A DNA stretch of 11,336 nucleotides, taken from assembly GCF_000718775.1 (NCBI RefSeq), contig NZ_JOCB01000171.1, positions 1 to 11,336 of the forward strand, read 5' to 3'. Shown here one piece after another: positions 1 through 6,283 of this stretch. The notes beneath the pieces were generated by a model that saw nothing but the letters and a program-made list of their open reading frames with translations, was not told where the DNA came from and searched no databases. Numbering within the stretch: position 1 is the first letter of the stretch; every line of letters begins with the position of its first letter. The stretch comes from Streptomyces sp. NRRL S-31. GTDB lineage: Bacteria > Actinomycetota > Actinomycetes > Streptomycetales > Streptomycetaceae. The translations under genes and the position numbers were made by a program.

Positions 1-89
1 ACGTCGAAATCGACGGCGCCCCCCACGGCCTGCTCTGGACCCACGCCGACGAGGTCAACAACGCCCTCCTCACCTTCCTCGCCAAGTAA
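1..89 (+). CDS. Alpha/beta hydrolase, chloroperoxidase-type, C-terminal fragment
   Basis: Only the last 28 codons are in the window (reading frame from base 3, TAA at 87-89). They read VEIDGAPHGLLWTHADEVNN and then ALLTFLAK. The GAPHGL motif carries the catalytic histidine of the non-haem chloroperoxidase (bromoperoxidase) branch of alpha/beta hydrolases, and the amphipathic ending LLTFLAK is the usual last helix. Members of this family hydrolyse esters, and some show cofactor-free perhydrolase activity; the substrate here cannot be told. The gene ends just before a strong hairpin at 96-130, so it is probably transcribed separately from the next gene. The nucleophile and the rest of the protein lie outside the window. 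Confidence 0.75.
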   Translation, partial: VEIDGAPHGLLWTHADEVNNALLTFLAK

Positions 90-95
90 CCCGCG

Positions 96-130
96 CCGGG
101 CGTCGTCCGCTCCCCCGAGACGACGCCCGG
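96..130 (+). terminator. Hairpin terminator after the hydrolase fragment
   Basis: A perfect 12-bp inverted repeat (CCGGGCGTCGTC at 96-107 and its complement at 119-130) with an 11-base loop begins 6 bases after the stop codon. There is no T-run, as is common for Streptomyces terminators. The rest of 131-350 shows no convincing gene or promoter. Confidence 0.7.
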
Positions 131-350
131 TGGCGGGGTGTGCGAACGTGCCGAGGCCGGTGCCCCCGGGGAGCGACTGTAGGCGACTACGCCCGGTGCG
201 TGCGCGCCCCGGGGCCCCGCGGCACCGGCCCGGCGGGGAAGCGCCTGACCGCCTTTTCGACCAATGCCCGGACAAACCGCCGCCGCCACGTCGGCAGCGG
301 CCGGTCCGGAGGGAACTCCGCCCGGCACACGCCACGAAGTGCGGCGGATG

Positions 351-356
351 AAAGGA
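351..356 (+). promoter_or_regulatory. Ribosome binding site deciding the start at 365
   Basis: AAAGGA lies 8 bases before the ATG at 365. It favours this start over in-frame upstream starts from 140 onward, whose translation is arginine- and proline-rich and unlike the family. Confidence 0.7.
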
Positions 357-364
357 ATGCCACG

Positions 365-991
365 ATGTCCAACACGTCCACGACCACCGCGCCGATCGGT
401 CTGGTGCTGATCGACACCGTCAACGAGATCTTCTCCGAGCAGGGCAAGGGACACGCCGGCTTCAAGGCCGAGTTCGAGCGGATCGGAACGCTCGGCAACC
501 TCAAGCGGCTGCTGGCCGGCTTCCGCGACAGCGGCTTCCCCGCCTTCTTCTCGCCGATGTCGTACACGGACGAGGAGTACGACAACTGGAAGTACAAGTC
601 GGGCATCCACCACATGATGTTCGACAACCGTATGTTCGAGGCCGGCAGCTGGGGCGCCGAGTTCCACCCCGACCTCACTCCCGGTCCCGGCGACGTGACG
701 ATCGCGCCGCACAAGAACCTCGACGTCTTCGCCACCACCGACCTCGACACGCAGCTGAAGCGGCGCGGCGTGGAACACGTCGTCGTGGCGGGCATGATCG
801 GCACGATGTGCGTGGAGTCGACGGCGCGCAGCGCCATGGAGCGCGGTTACCGGGTGACCCTCGTCAAGGACGCCACGGCCCCCGAGGGCGGTCCCGACTC
901 CTACGAGCAGATGCTGCAGCGCTACGCGCTCATCGCGCACGACGTGGTGACCACGGACGAGCTGCTGGCGACGGAGCCGTTCGCGGGTTAG
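365..991 (+). CDS. Cysteine hydrolase, isochorismatase family
   Basis: The 208-residue protein has the isochorismatase-like hydrolase fold. Family members cleave amides or vinyl ethers, for example nicotinamide, ureidoacrylate, N-carbamoyl compounds and isochorismate, through a Cys-Asp-Lys triad. All three residues are visible: Asp17 in LVLIDTVNEIF, Lys117 in APHKNLDVF, and Cys149 in GMIGTMCVESTAR. Length is normal for the family. The frame is open upstream to 140, but the ATG at 365 is chosen because AAAGGA at 351-356 is spaced 8 bases from it and homology-like sequence (IGLVLIDTVN) starts only after it. It stands alone between a terminator on the left and a convergent regulator on the right. 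Cytosolic, with no signal peptide. The family is clear; the substrate is not, and nothing nearby points to siderophore or NAD metabolism. Confidence 0.92.
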   Translation: MSNTSTTTAPIGLVLIDTVNEIFSEQGKGHAGFKAEFERIGTLGNLKRLLAGFRDSGFPAFFSPMSYTDEEYDNWKYKSGIHHMMFDNRMFEAGSWGAEFHPDLTPGPGDVTIAPHKNLDVFATTDLDTQLKRRGVEHVVVAGMIGTMCVESTARSAMERGYRVTLVKDATAPEGGPDSYEQMLQRYALIAHDVVTTDELLATEPFAG

Positions 992-1080
992 CCCGGTCGG
1001 TTCCCCCGCCCTTTCCCAGCGCGGCGCCGCCTCCGACGTCCCGCGCGTCCGGCCGTTGTCCGGCGCCCGGGGCGCCGCCG

Positions 1081-1115
1081 CCGTGTCCGGGCGCCGCCGC
1101 CGCGCCCGGACACGG
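1081..1115. terminator. Bidirectional hairpin between convergent genes
   Basis: A perfect 13-bp inverted repeat (CCGTGTCCGGGCG at 1081-1093, complement at 1103-1115) with a 9-base loop lies in the 161-base gap between the stop of the cysteine hydrolase and the stop of the HxlR regulator on the other strand. A shared terminator for the two convergent genes is the simplest reading. Confidence 0.7.
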
Positions 1116-1152
1116 ACCCGGTGGGCACCCGCCGGGAGTCCGGGGCCTGCCA

Positions 1153-1524
1153 TCACGCCGGCTGGACGTCCGTGATCTCGTCGAGGTGGTCCTCGACCCA
1201 ATACCGCAGCTGCGCCAGGGGCTGCGCCACGCTGCGGCCCAGGTCGGTCAGCTCGTACTCCACGTGCAGGGGCACCTCGGGATAGACGGTGCGGTCCACG
1301 AAGCCCCGCTCCTCCAGTCGGCGCAGTGTGTTGGTGAGCACCTTGGGGCTGACCCCCTCCAGGCGGCGTTGCAGCGCGCCGAACCGCTGCGGGCCCGCCT
1401 CCATGGCCCCGATCGCCAGAGCCGACCACTTGTTGGCCAGCAGGTCCAGCACCTCGCGGCACGGGCACTGGGCCGCGTACACATCATGGTGGTCGTGGCG
1501 TTCCGTCCCGCAGATCGCGGCCAT
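1153..1524 (-). CDS. HxlR-family winged-helix transcriptional regulator
   Basis: The 123-residue protein has the HxlR winged helix across about residues 20-115: the CPCREVLDLLANKWSALAIG opening, the recognition-helix region GVSPKVLTNTLRRLEERGFV (58-77), and the wing sequence RTVYPEVPLHVEYELTDLGR (78-97). Members bind DNA as dimers, often as repressors that sense quinones, aldehydes or diamide through an N-terminal cysteine. Three cysteines sit before or at the domain start (Cys5, Cys20, Cys22), so a thiol switch is possible. Start ATG at 1524-1522, with a GGAGG-type ribosome site 9 bases before it. It is divergent from the oxidoreductase at 1670, and a perfect palindrome at 1563-1589 lies between them, so it probably controls itself and that gene. 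The family is certain; the ligand is inferred. Confidence 0.95.
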   Translation of the reverse strand: MAAICGTERHDHHDVYAAQCPCREVLDLLANKWSALAIGAMEAGPQRFGALQRRLEGVSPKVLTNTLRRLEERGFVDRTVYPEVPLHVEYELTDLGRSVAQPLAQLRYWVEDHLDEITDVQPA

Positions 1525-1562
1525 CGGCCCGCGCCTCCCCTTCGCCGGTGTTCTCGTTCCAC

Positions 1563-1589
1563 AGCATACTTCCCATCGGGAAGTATGCT
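1563..1589. promoter_or_regulatory. Probable operator of the HxlR regulator
   Basis: A perfect inverted repeat: AGCATACTTCCC at 1563-1574, spacer ATC, and its exact complement at 1578-1589. It lies 39 bases before the regulator start and 80 bases before the oxidoreductase start. TATGCT, a 4-of-6 match to a -10 box, occurs at the outer end of each arm and faces each gene, so dimer binding could block both promoters. No good -35 boxes were seen. The site is AT-richer than its surroundings. Confidence 0.75.
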
Positions 1590-1620
1590 CCCTTGCAGGT
1601 TACTACCTCCCCGGGACTAC

Positions 1621-1634
1621 GTTGCCGTGGCAAC
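1621..1634. repeat. Small palindrome before the oxidoreductase gene
   Basis: GTTGCC, two bases, then GGCAAC form a 14-bp palindrome 23 bases before the ribosome site of the gene at 1670. It could be a second operator or a 5' leader stem. It is short enough to arise by chance. Confidence 0.35.
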
Positions 1635-1669
1635 CGGCGCCCGGTCGCCGTCACCCGAGGAGAGTCTTC

Positions 1670-2710
1670 ATGAGCGAGATCGCCGACATCCCTGACACCA
1701 TGCCCGCCGTCGCCTACCGCGAGAGCCTGCCCGTGGAGCACGAGGAGAGCCTCGTGGACGTACGGCTCCCGGTGCCGCAGCCCGGCCCGCGCGACCTGCT
1801 GGTGCGCGTGGAGGCCGTCGCCGTCAACCCGGTGGACTACAAGGTGCGCCAGAGCAACGACCCCGGCGGTGTGCCGAAGGTGCTCGGCTGGGACGCCGCG
1901 GGCACGGTCGTGGCCGTGGGCGCGGAGGTCGAGCTGTTCGAAGTCGGCGACGAGGTGTTCTACGCCGGCGCCATCGACCGGCCGGGCACCAACGCCCGTT
2001 TCCACGCCGTGGACGAGCGCATCGTCGGCCGCAAGCCCGCGACTCTCTCCTTCGCCGAGGCCGCGGCACTGCCGCTCACCTCGCTGACCGCCTGGGAGGG
2101 CCTGTTCGAGCGCCTCGGCCTGCACGACGGCGCCCTGGAGCGGACCGGGACCCTGCTGGTGACCGCGGCGGCCGGCGGCGTGGGAGCGATGGTGTCCCAG
2201 CTGGCGCGCGCGCTCACCAGTCTGACCGTGATCGGCACCGCCTCCCGTCCGGAGACCGTCGAGTTCGCCCGCCGCATGGGGGTGACCCATGTGGTGGACC
2301 ACCGCGAGCCGCTGGCCGGGCAGGTACTCGCCCTCGCCCCCGACGGCGTGGACCACGTCTTCAGCACCGTCGCCACCGACCGGAACCTGGCCGACTACGC
2401 GGAGGTCCTCAAGCCCTTCGGCGGGCTGGTCGCCATCGACGACTTCGGCCCGGTGGAGATCGGTCTGCTGAAGTCCAAGAGCATCTCCTTCCACTGGGAG
2501 TTCATGTTCACCCGCTCCCTGCACCGCACACCCGACCAGGCGGTGCAGCACCACATCCTGAACCAGGTCTCCCGCCTGGTGGACGCCGGCATCCTCACCA
2601 CCACCGCCACCACCGACCTCGGCACGGTCGACGCCGAGCACCTCCGCGCGGCGCACCGCGTCCTGGAGTCCGGCAGGGCCATCGGCAAGATCACGCTCAC
2701 CGGCTTCTGA
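1670..2710 (+). CDS. Medium-chain quinone oxidoreductase-like protein (zinc-type alcohol dehydrogenase family, no zinc ligands)
   Basis: The 346-residue protein is a medium-chain dehydrogenase/reductase of the group usually named zinc-binding alcohol dehydrogenase family protein. The N-terminal GroES-like domain (about 10-130) contains AVNPVDYKVRQ and VLGWDAAGTVVAVG. The nucleotide-binding domain starts at TLLVTAAAGGVGAMVSQLAR (161-180), the NAD(P)H-binding motif. There is no cysteine in the whole protein, so the catalytic and structural zinc sites of true alcohol dehydrogenases are absent; reduction of quinones or enones with NAD(P)H is more likely. ATG at 1670 follows GAGGAGA at 1657-1663; the frame is open further upstream, but only in non-homologous sequence. 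It is divergent from the HxlR regulator and followed by a strong hairpin. Likely induced when that repressor lets go of the palindrome. Confidence 0.92.
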   Translation: MSEIADIPDTMPAVAYRESLPVEHEESLVDVRLPVPQPGPRDLLVRVEAVAVNPVDYKVRQSNDPGGVPKVLGWDAAGTVVAVGAEVELFEVGDEVFYAGAIDRPGTNARFHAVDERIVGRKPATLSFAEAAALPLTSLTAWEGLFERLGLHDGALERTGTLLVTAAAGGVGAMVSQLARALTSLTVIGTASRPETVEFARRMGVTHVVDHREPLAGQVLALAPDGVDHVFSTVATDRNLADYAEVLKPFGGLVAIDDFGPVEIGLLKSKSISFHWEFMFTRSLHRTPDQAVQHHILNQVSRLVDAGILTTTATTDLGTVDAEHLRAAHRVLESGRAIGKITLTGF

Positions 2711-2713
2711 GCA

Positions 2714-2760
2714 CACCGTGCCCTCCGCCCGGCGGCGCCCGCCGGGCGGAGGGCACGGTG
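2714..2760 (+). terminator. Strong hairpin after the oxidoreductase gene
   Basis: A perfect 22-bp inverted repeat with a 3-base loop. The left arm is 2714-2735, beginning CACCGTGCCC, and the right arm is 2739-2760, ending GGGCACGGTG. It starts 3 bases after the stop codon. No T-run follows. It separates this gene from the MBL-fold gene. Confidence 0.85.
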
Positions 2761-2774
2761 ACGCATTCGCGCCC

Positions 2775-2790
2775 CACAAGGATTCCACTG
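2775..2790. repeat. 16-base motif shared with the region before 4639
   Basis: CACAAGGATTCCACTG here and CACAAACATTCCACTG at 4489-4504 agree at 14 of 16 bases. Each lies in a non-coding, AT-richer patch 143 and 134 bases before a hydrolase gene start. A shared promoter element or protein site is possible. No standard promoter could be fitted with confidence. Confidence 0.35.
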
Positions 2791-2933
2791 CTCCCGCCTA
2801 CGGTGGAGCCGGACGCGGAAGCCGTAGGGTTCCCGCGCGCACCGGGCGCCGCGGCCGGTGCGCCCGCGCCGCGAGGACCGGTCCCGCGGCCGGGACCCGG
2901 CAGGGTCCCGCCCACAGAAACGGAGCAGCGCCG

Positions 2934-3809
2934 ATGCTGTCGATCGATGTCTTCACCAGCGACTACAAACCCATCGCGGCCCCCCTGCCCGGCTGGGACG
3001 CACGGCAGCGGGCCACCTGGCCGGCGAGCACGGCGACGCTGGTCCACGGGCGCCGCGAGGCGGTGCTGGTCGACGCGCTCATCACCGAGCGGGAGGCCCG
3101 CGACCTCACCGAGTGGATCCGGGCCAAGGACAAGGTCCTCACCACGGTGTACGTCACCCACGGCCACGCGGACCACTTCCTCGGGCTGCCGGTCGTGCTC
3201 GACGCCTTCCCCGATGCCGTGGCCGTGGCCCTGCCCGAAGTGGTGCCGTACGCCGAGGAGCAGCTCGCCGGTCCCTACCTGGCGTACTGGGAGTCCCTCT
3301 TCCCGGGCCTGCTGCCGGCCCGTCCGGTGGCACCGCGGCCGCTGGACGGGGAGGTGATCGGCGTGGACGGGCACGAGGTGCGGCCGGTGCGCGTGGGACA
3401 GAGCGACACCGATCCCTCCAGCGTGGTGCACGTGCCGGACCTGGACGCCGTCGTGGGCGGTGACGTGGCCTACAACGGCATCCACATGTGGCTGGCGCAG
3501 ACCGACCGCGCGGCACGCGCCCGCTGGCTGGAGGCGCTGGACACGGTCGAGGCGCTGCGGCCCGCCACGGTGGTCGCGGGTCACCGGCACCCCGCCGCCC
3601 CGGACGACGACGCGGCCGGCGTCCTCGCGGCCTCCCGCCGCTACCTCACCGACTTCGACGAGGCCGTCGAGGCCGGTGCGGACGCCGCGGCCGTGCTCCG
3701 GACGATGACCGCGAAGCACGGGGACCGCGGCAACCCCTACACGCTGTTCGCCTCCGCGACCGCCCAGTACCCGGAGCCGGCGACGCCCGGAACCGGGACC
3801 ACGGGCTGA
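2934..3809 (+). CDS. MBL-fold metallo-hydrolase
   Basis: The 291-residue protein is a metallo-beta-lactamase fold hydrolase. The metal site begins with VTHGHADHF, giving His76, His78, Asp80 and His81. Asp177 in VGGDVAYNG and His217 in VVAGHRHP fit the bridging Asp and the last His. At the place where a GH[ST] motif often gives the third histidine, this protein reads VGQSDTDPSS (Gln156), so one ligand is replaced or comes from elsewhere. The C-terminal half (SRRYLTDFDEAVEAGAD and following) is helical. ATG at 2934 follows GGAG at 2922-2925 with 8 bases between; the frame is open upstream to 2718 but runs through the terminator hairpin. It stands alone between two non-coding regions. The substrate is unknown: thioester, lactone and phosphodiester hydrolases share this fold. 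Cytosolic, with no signal peptide. Confidence 0.93.
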   Translation: MLSIDVFTSDYKPIAAPLPGWDARQRATWPASTATLVHGRREAVLVDALITEREARDLTEWIRAKDKVLTTVYVTHGHADHFLGLPVVLDAFPDAVAVALPEVVPYAEEQLAGPYLAYWESLFPGLLPARPVAPRPLDGEVIGVDGHEVRPVRVGQSDTDPSSVVHVPDLDAVVGGDVAYNGIHMWLAQTDRAARARWLEALDTVEALRPATVVAGHRHPAAPDDDAAGVLAASRRYLTDFDEAVEAGADAAAVLRTMTAKHGDRGNPYTLFASATAQYPEPATPGTGTTG

Positions 3810-3836
3810 CCCCTCCGCCGCCCCCACCGGCCGGTG

Positions 3837-3916
3837 TGACCGTCTTCCGGTCCGCGGCACCGGCTCCCGGTCCGCGGCATCGGCTTCCGGTCCGCGTGAC
3901 CGTCTCCCGGGCCGGT
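3837..3916. repeat. 20-bp tandem repeat, four copies
   Basis: Units at 3837-3856, 3857-3876, 3877-3896 and 3897-3916. The first three share CCGGTCCGCG at their ends and alternate CTTCC or CTCCC before it; units 1 and 4 begin TGACCGTCT, and units 2 and 3 begin GCA(C/T)CGGCT. The fourth unit diverges at its 3' end. The array starts 27 bases after the stop of the MBL-fold gene. Confidence 0.85.
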
Positions 3917-4117
3917 CCGGGCCGGTCGCGTGGGCCCGGCCGGTGCGCAGCGGTGCGGGAAACACCGGGAGACCGGGCCGCGGCCCGGTCCCGGCCGCGC
4001 GCGGCAGCCCACGCGGTGCGGGGCCCGCGCAGCGGCGACCGCGCGGCACACCCGCAGCGGCTCGCCGAGGGGGGCGCCCCCCCCGGTGGCGTTTACCCCC
4101 CCCCCCGCCCTACCCCA

Positions 4118-4146
4118 CGCCCGCCCTCCCCGACGACGGGCGGGCG
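4118..4146 (+). terminator. Possible hairpin terminator in the 3810-4638 gap
   Basis: CGCCCGCCC at 4118-4126 pairs perfectly with 4138-4146 across an 11-base loop. It lies 308 bases after the MBL-fold stop, inside C-rich low-complexity sequence, so its role is uncertain. Confidence 0.35.
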
Positions 4147-4188
4147 ACGACGCCCCCGGCGGGGAAAAGCCCCCCGGCCCGAACCGCG

Positions 4189-4207
4189 CCCCCCCCCCCC
4201 CCCCCCC
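4189..4207 (+). repeat. 19-base poly-C tract
   Basis: An uninterrupted run of 19 C. Shorter runs of 8 and 11 C lie about 100 bases upstream (4077-4084 and 4096-4106). Such runs are prone to polymerase slippage and to sequencing error, so the true length may differ. Confidence 0.8.
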
Positions 4208-4377
4208 GTCCTCCGTCCCTACGCACCCGGGGGCCTCGCTCCCCCACCGGGTGCCGGGACGTCCGTTCCCGCGCCCAGCCGGCGCGCCGGCCCGCACGTA
4301 CCCGCCTCACCGCACACACCCGCCCGGTACCCGACCCGCGGGACCTGTCCGGTGCGCGGCCTACGGGCCGGCCGCCC

Positions 4378-4418
4378 CGGCGAACGCCCGGCCGGGACCT
4401 CCGGCCGGGCGTTCGCCG
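4378..4418. terminator. Strong hairpin upstream of the hydrolase operon
   Basis: A perfect 18-bp inverted repeat (left arm 4378-4395, beginning CGGCGAACGC; right arm 4401-4418, ending GCGTTCGCCG) with a 5-base loop. It would stop read-through from the left into the 4639 gene, or reverse-strand transcription. Confidence 0.65.
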
Positions 4419-4638
4419 TACCCGGACAGCCGCGCGCCGCGGCGGCCCGCCCGTCCGTACGCCTCGGGGCACCGGTCAAGACCTGTGCCACAAACATTCC
4501 ACTGAGGGCGGCCATCCTGGTCCGGCAAGGGTGAATGCCCTGCGCGCCCGGCGGCCGGCACGGCGTCGGCGAGCGGCCGGGGCTCGCTGGAAGCAGCGCC
4601 CGGCGCCAGATCCGCACACGGCCCATCAGGGAGAAGCC

Positions 4639-5481
4639 ATGGCCACAGTGACGCACCAGACCGCGCCCACGCAGTTCGTCGAGGCGGACGGCGTCCGCTA
4701 CGCCTACCGCCGGCTCGGTCCGGAAGGCGGGGTGCCGCTGGTGATGCTCCAGCACTTCACCGGCAACCTCGACAACTGGGACCCCGCCCTGGTCGACGCG
4801 CTGGCCGCCGAACGCGAGGTCGTCCTGGTCGACTACGCCGGAGTGGGCTCCTCCACCGGCGCACCGGCGACCACGGTCGCCCAGTCGGCCCAGCAGATGA
4901 TCAGCTTCACCGTGGCCCTCGGCCTGGAGCAGATCGACCTCCTCGGCTTCTCCCTGGGCGGTTTCGTCGCCCAGGACATGGCTCTGGTCCGGCCGCGTCT
5001 GATCCGCCGCCTGATCCTGGCCGGCACCGGGCCCAAGGGGGCCCCGGGCATGCACGGCTGGCGCAAGGACATCGAGACCCACGCCCGCGCCGAGGTCCCC
5101 ACCGGCGACGACCTCCTCTACATCTTCTTCGCCCACACCGACACCAGCCGGGCCAAGGGCATGGAGTTCCTCGGCCGGTTCACGGCCCGCACCCAGGACC
5201 GGGACACGCCCAGCACCCTCGCCGCCCGCGACGCCCAGTACGACGCCGTGCTGGAATGGGGCATCCCCGACCACGGCGCGCTCCAGCGGCTCACCGGCAT
5301 CCAGTGCCCCACCCTCATCCTCCAGGGTGACGACGACCTGATGATCCCGACCAAGGGCAGCCACCTGATGGCGGGCCTCATCCCCGACGCGCGCATCCGC
5401 ATCTACCCTGACGCCGCCCACGCGTCACTGTTCCAGTACCCGGCCGAAGCGGCCAAGGACGTCAACGACTTCCTCGCCTGA
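4639..5481 (+). CDS. Alpha/beta hydrolase
   Basis: The 280-residue protein is a complete alpha/beta hydrolase. The nucleophile elbow is LLGFSLGGFVAQ with Ser105, the acid is Asp233 in LQGDDDLMIP, and the base is His261 in DAAHASLFQYP. The oxyanion region is QHFTGNLDNWDP (39-50), and a cap domain spans roughly 132-215. It resembles the chloroperoxidase/esterase type that ends this fold with a helix before the stop. ATG at 4639 follows GGGAGA with 4 bases between; the frame is open far upstream, but through proline-rich non-coding sequence. It is followed after 34 bases by the uncharacterised gene at 5516, so the two are probably co-transcribed. The substrate is unknown: ester, lactone or C-C hydrolysis are all possible. 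Cytosolic. Confidence 0.93.
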   Translation: MATVTHQTAPTQFVEADGVRYAYRRLGPEGGVPLVMLQHFTGNLDNWDPALVDALAAEREVVLVDYAGVGSSTGAPATTVAQSAQQMISFTVALGLEQIDLLGFSLGGFVAQDMALVRPRLIRRLILAGTGPKGAPGMHGWRKDIETHARAEVPTGDDLLYIFFAHTDTSRAKGMEFLGRFTARTQDRDTPSTLAARDAQYDAVLEWGIPDHGALQRLTGIQCPTLILQGDDDLMIPTKGSHLMAGLIPDARIRIYPDAAHASLFQYPAEAAKDVNDFLA

Positions 5482-5515
5482 GACCGACCGCCCCGCCACA
5501 TCCACAGGAGACACC

Positions 5516-6235
5516 GTGTCCGACCTGCTCAACACCGTTCTCGACGCCCACGGCGGCCGCACCCGCTGGGAAGAAGCCGACCACATCAGCGCCCGCCAGT
5601 TCTTCGGCGGCGCCCTGTGGGGCATGAAGGGCCACCCCGGCGCCCTCGACGACGTGGACGTCACCGTCGGCCTGCGCCGGCAGTACGTACGCCAGGAACC
5701 CTTCTTCCAGGACGGCCACCACGTCACCTTCACCGGCGACCGGGTCACGGTCGAGGACACCGAGGGCACCCTCGTGGAAGAACTCACCGACCCCCGCGCC
5801 TCCTTCGCCGGCCACGACCTGATGACCCCGTGGACCAGGCTCCAGCTGGCCTACTTCTCCGGCAGCGCCATGTGGACCTACCTCGCCGAACCCCTCTCCC
5901 TCACCTTCCCCGGCGTCCGCACCGAGGAGATCGGCACCTGGACCGAGGACGGCGAGAAGTTCCGCCGCCTGCACGTCGTCTTCCCGGCCACCATCGCCAC
6001 CCTCAGCACCGAGCAGACCCTGTACGTGGACTCCTCCGGTCTGATCCGCCGACGCGACTACAGCGTCGAGATCGCCGGCAACACACCCGCCGCCCACTAC
6101 ATCTCCGGACACCAGGAGGTGTCCGGCCTGGTCATCCCCACCACCCGGATGATCTACAGCCGCGACGAGAACGGCCACAAGGTACCCGAACCGCTCGTCG
6201 TCTCCGTACGCCTGGAAAACGTCACCGTCTCCTGA
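5516..6235 (+). CDS. Uncharacterised 239-residue protein, possibly beta-rich
   Basis: I do not recognise a named family with confidence. The protein starts with a helix ending in LDAHGG, then has alternating hydrophobic strands (for example DVDVTVGLRRQYVRQEP, HHVTFTGDRVTVED, RRLHVVFPATI, TLYVDSSGLIRRRDYSVEI and GLVIPTTRMIYSR). Paired strands ending in an RxxY-type strand recall the half-barrel of LolA/LppX-like lipid carriers, but this is only an impression. There is no signal peptide or lipobox, so it should be cytosolic. The GTG start at 5516 follows AGGAG at 5506-5510 with 5 bases between. It lies 34 bases after the alpha/beta hydrolase and is probably in its operon, so it may bind that enzyme's substrate or product. 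Codon use is normal and the frame is intact, so it is a real gene. Confidence 0.85.
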   Translation: MSDLLNTVLDAHGGRTRWEEADHISARQFFGGALWGMKGHPGALDDVDVTVGLRRQYVRQEPFFQDGHHVTFTGDRVTVEDTEGTLVEELTDPRASFAGHDLMTPWTRLQLAYFSGSAMWTYLAEPLSLTFPGVRTEEIGTWTEDGEKFRRLHVVFPATIATLSTEQTLYVDSSGLIRRRDYSVEIAGNTPAAHYISGHQEVSGLVIPTTRMIYSRDENGHKVPEPLVVSVRLENVTVS

Positions 6236-6283
6236 ACGCGGAGTACGGCGGGGGGCGTCCGGCTCCCGAAGACCGGATGCATG

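Larger units (their letters stand above)
3810..4638. other. 829-base non-coding gap with repeats, C-tracts and hairpins
   Basis: No credible gene was found on either strand. The open frames here translate to proline-, arginine- or glycine-rich sequence without ribosome sites. In order, the stretch holds four 20-bp tandem repeats (3837-3916), poly-C runs of 8, 11 and 19 bases (4077-4084, 4096-4106, 4189-4207), a hairpin at 4118-4146, a strong hairpin at 4378-4418, and an AT-richer patch at 4475-4504 that may contain the promoter of the next gene. Confidence 0.7.

Noticed and set aside
140..364. Upstream in-frame extension of the cysteine hydrolase gene
   Set aside because: Its translation is arginine- and proline-rich and unlike the family, and a good ribosome site sits at 351-356 before the ATG at 365.
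2782..2786. GGAAT on the minus strand as a -35 box for a SigR-type promoter
   Set aside because: No GTT at the required spacing in either this copy or the one at 4496-4500.
3837..3916. CRISPR-like array
   Set aside because: Units are contiguous with no spacers and no cas genes are present; it is a plain tandem repeat.
3930..4505. Proline-rich open frame of 191 codons in the gap before the hydrolase operon
   Set aside because: No ribosome site, low-complexity composition and poly-C runs; it is open only because GC-rich DNA has few stop codons.
3943..4638. Long upstream extension of the alpha/beta hydrolase gene
   Set aside because: It would run through poly-C tracts and an 18-bp hairpin, and the family starts near the ATG at 4639 with its own ribosome site.
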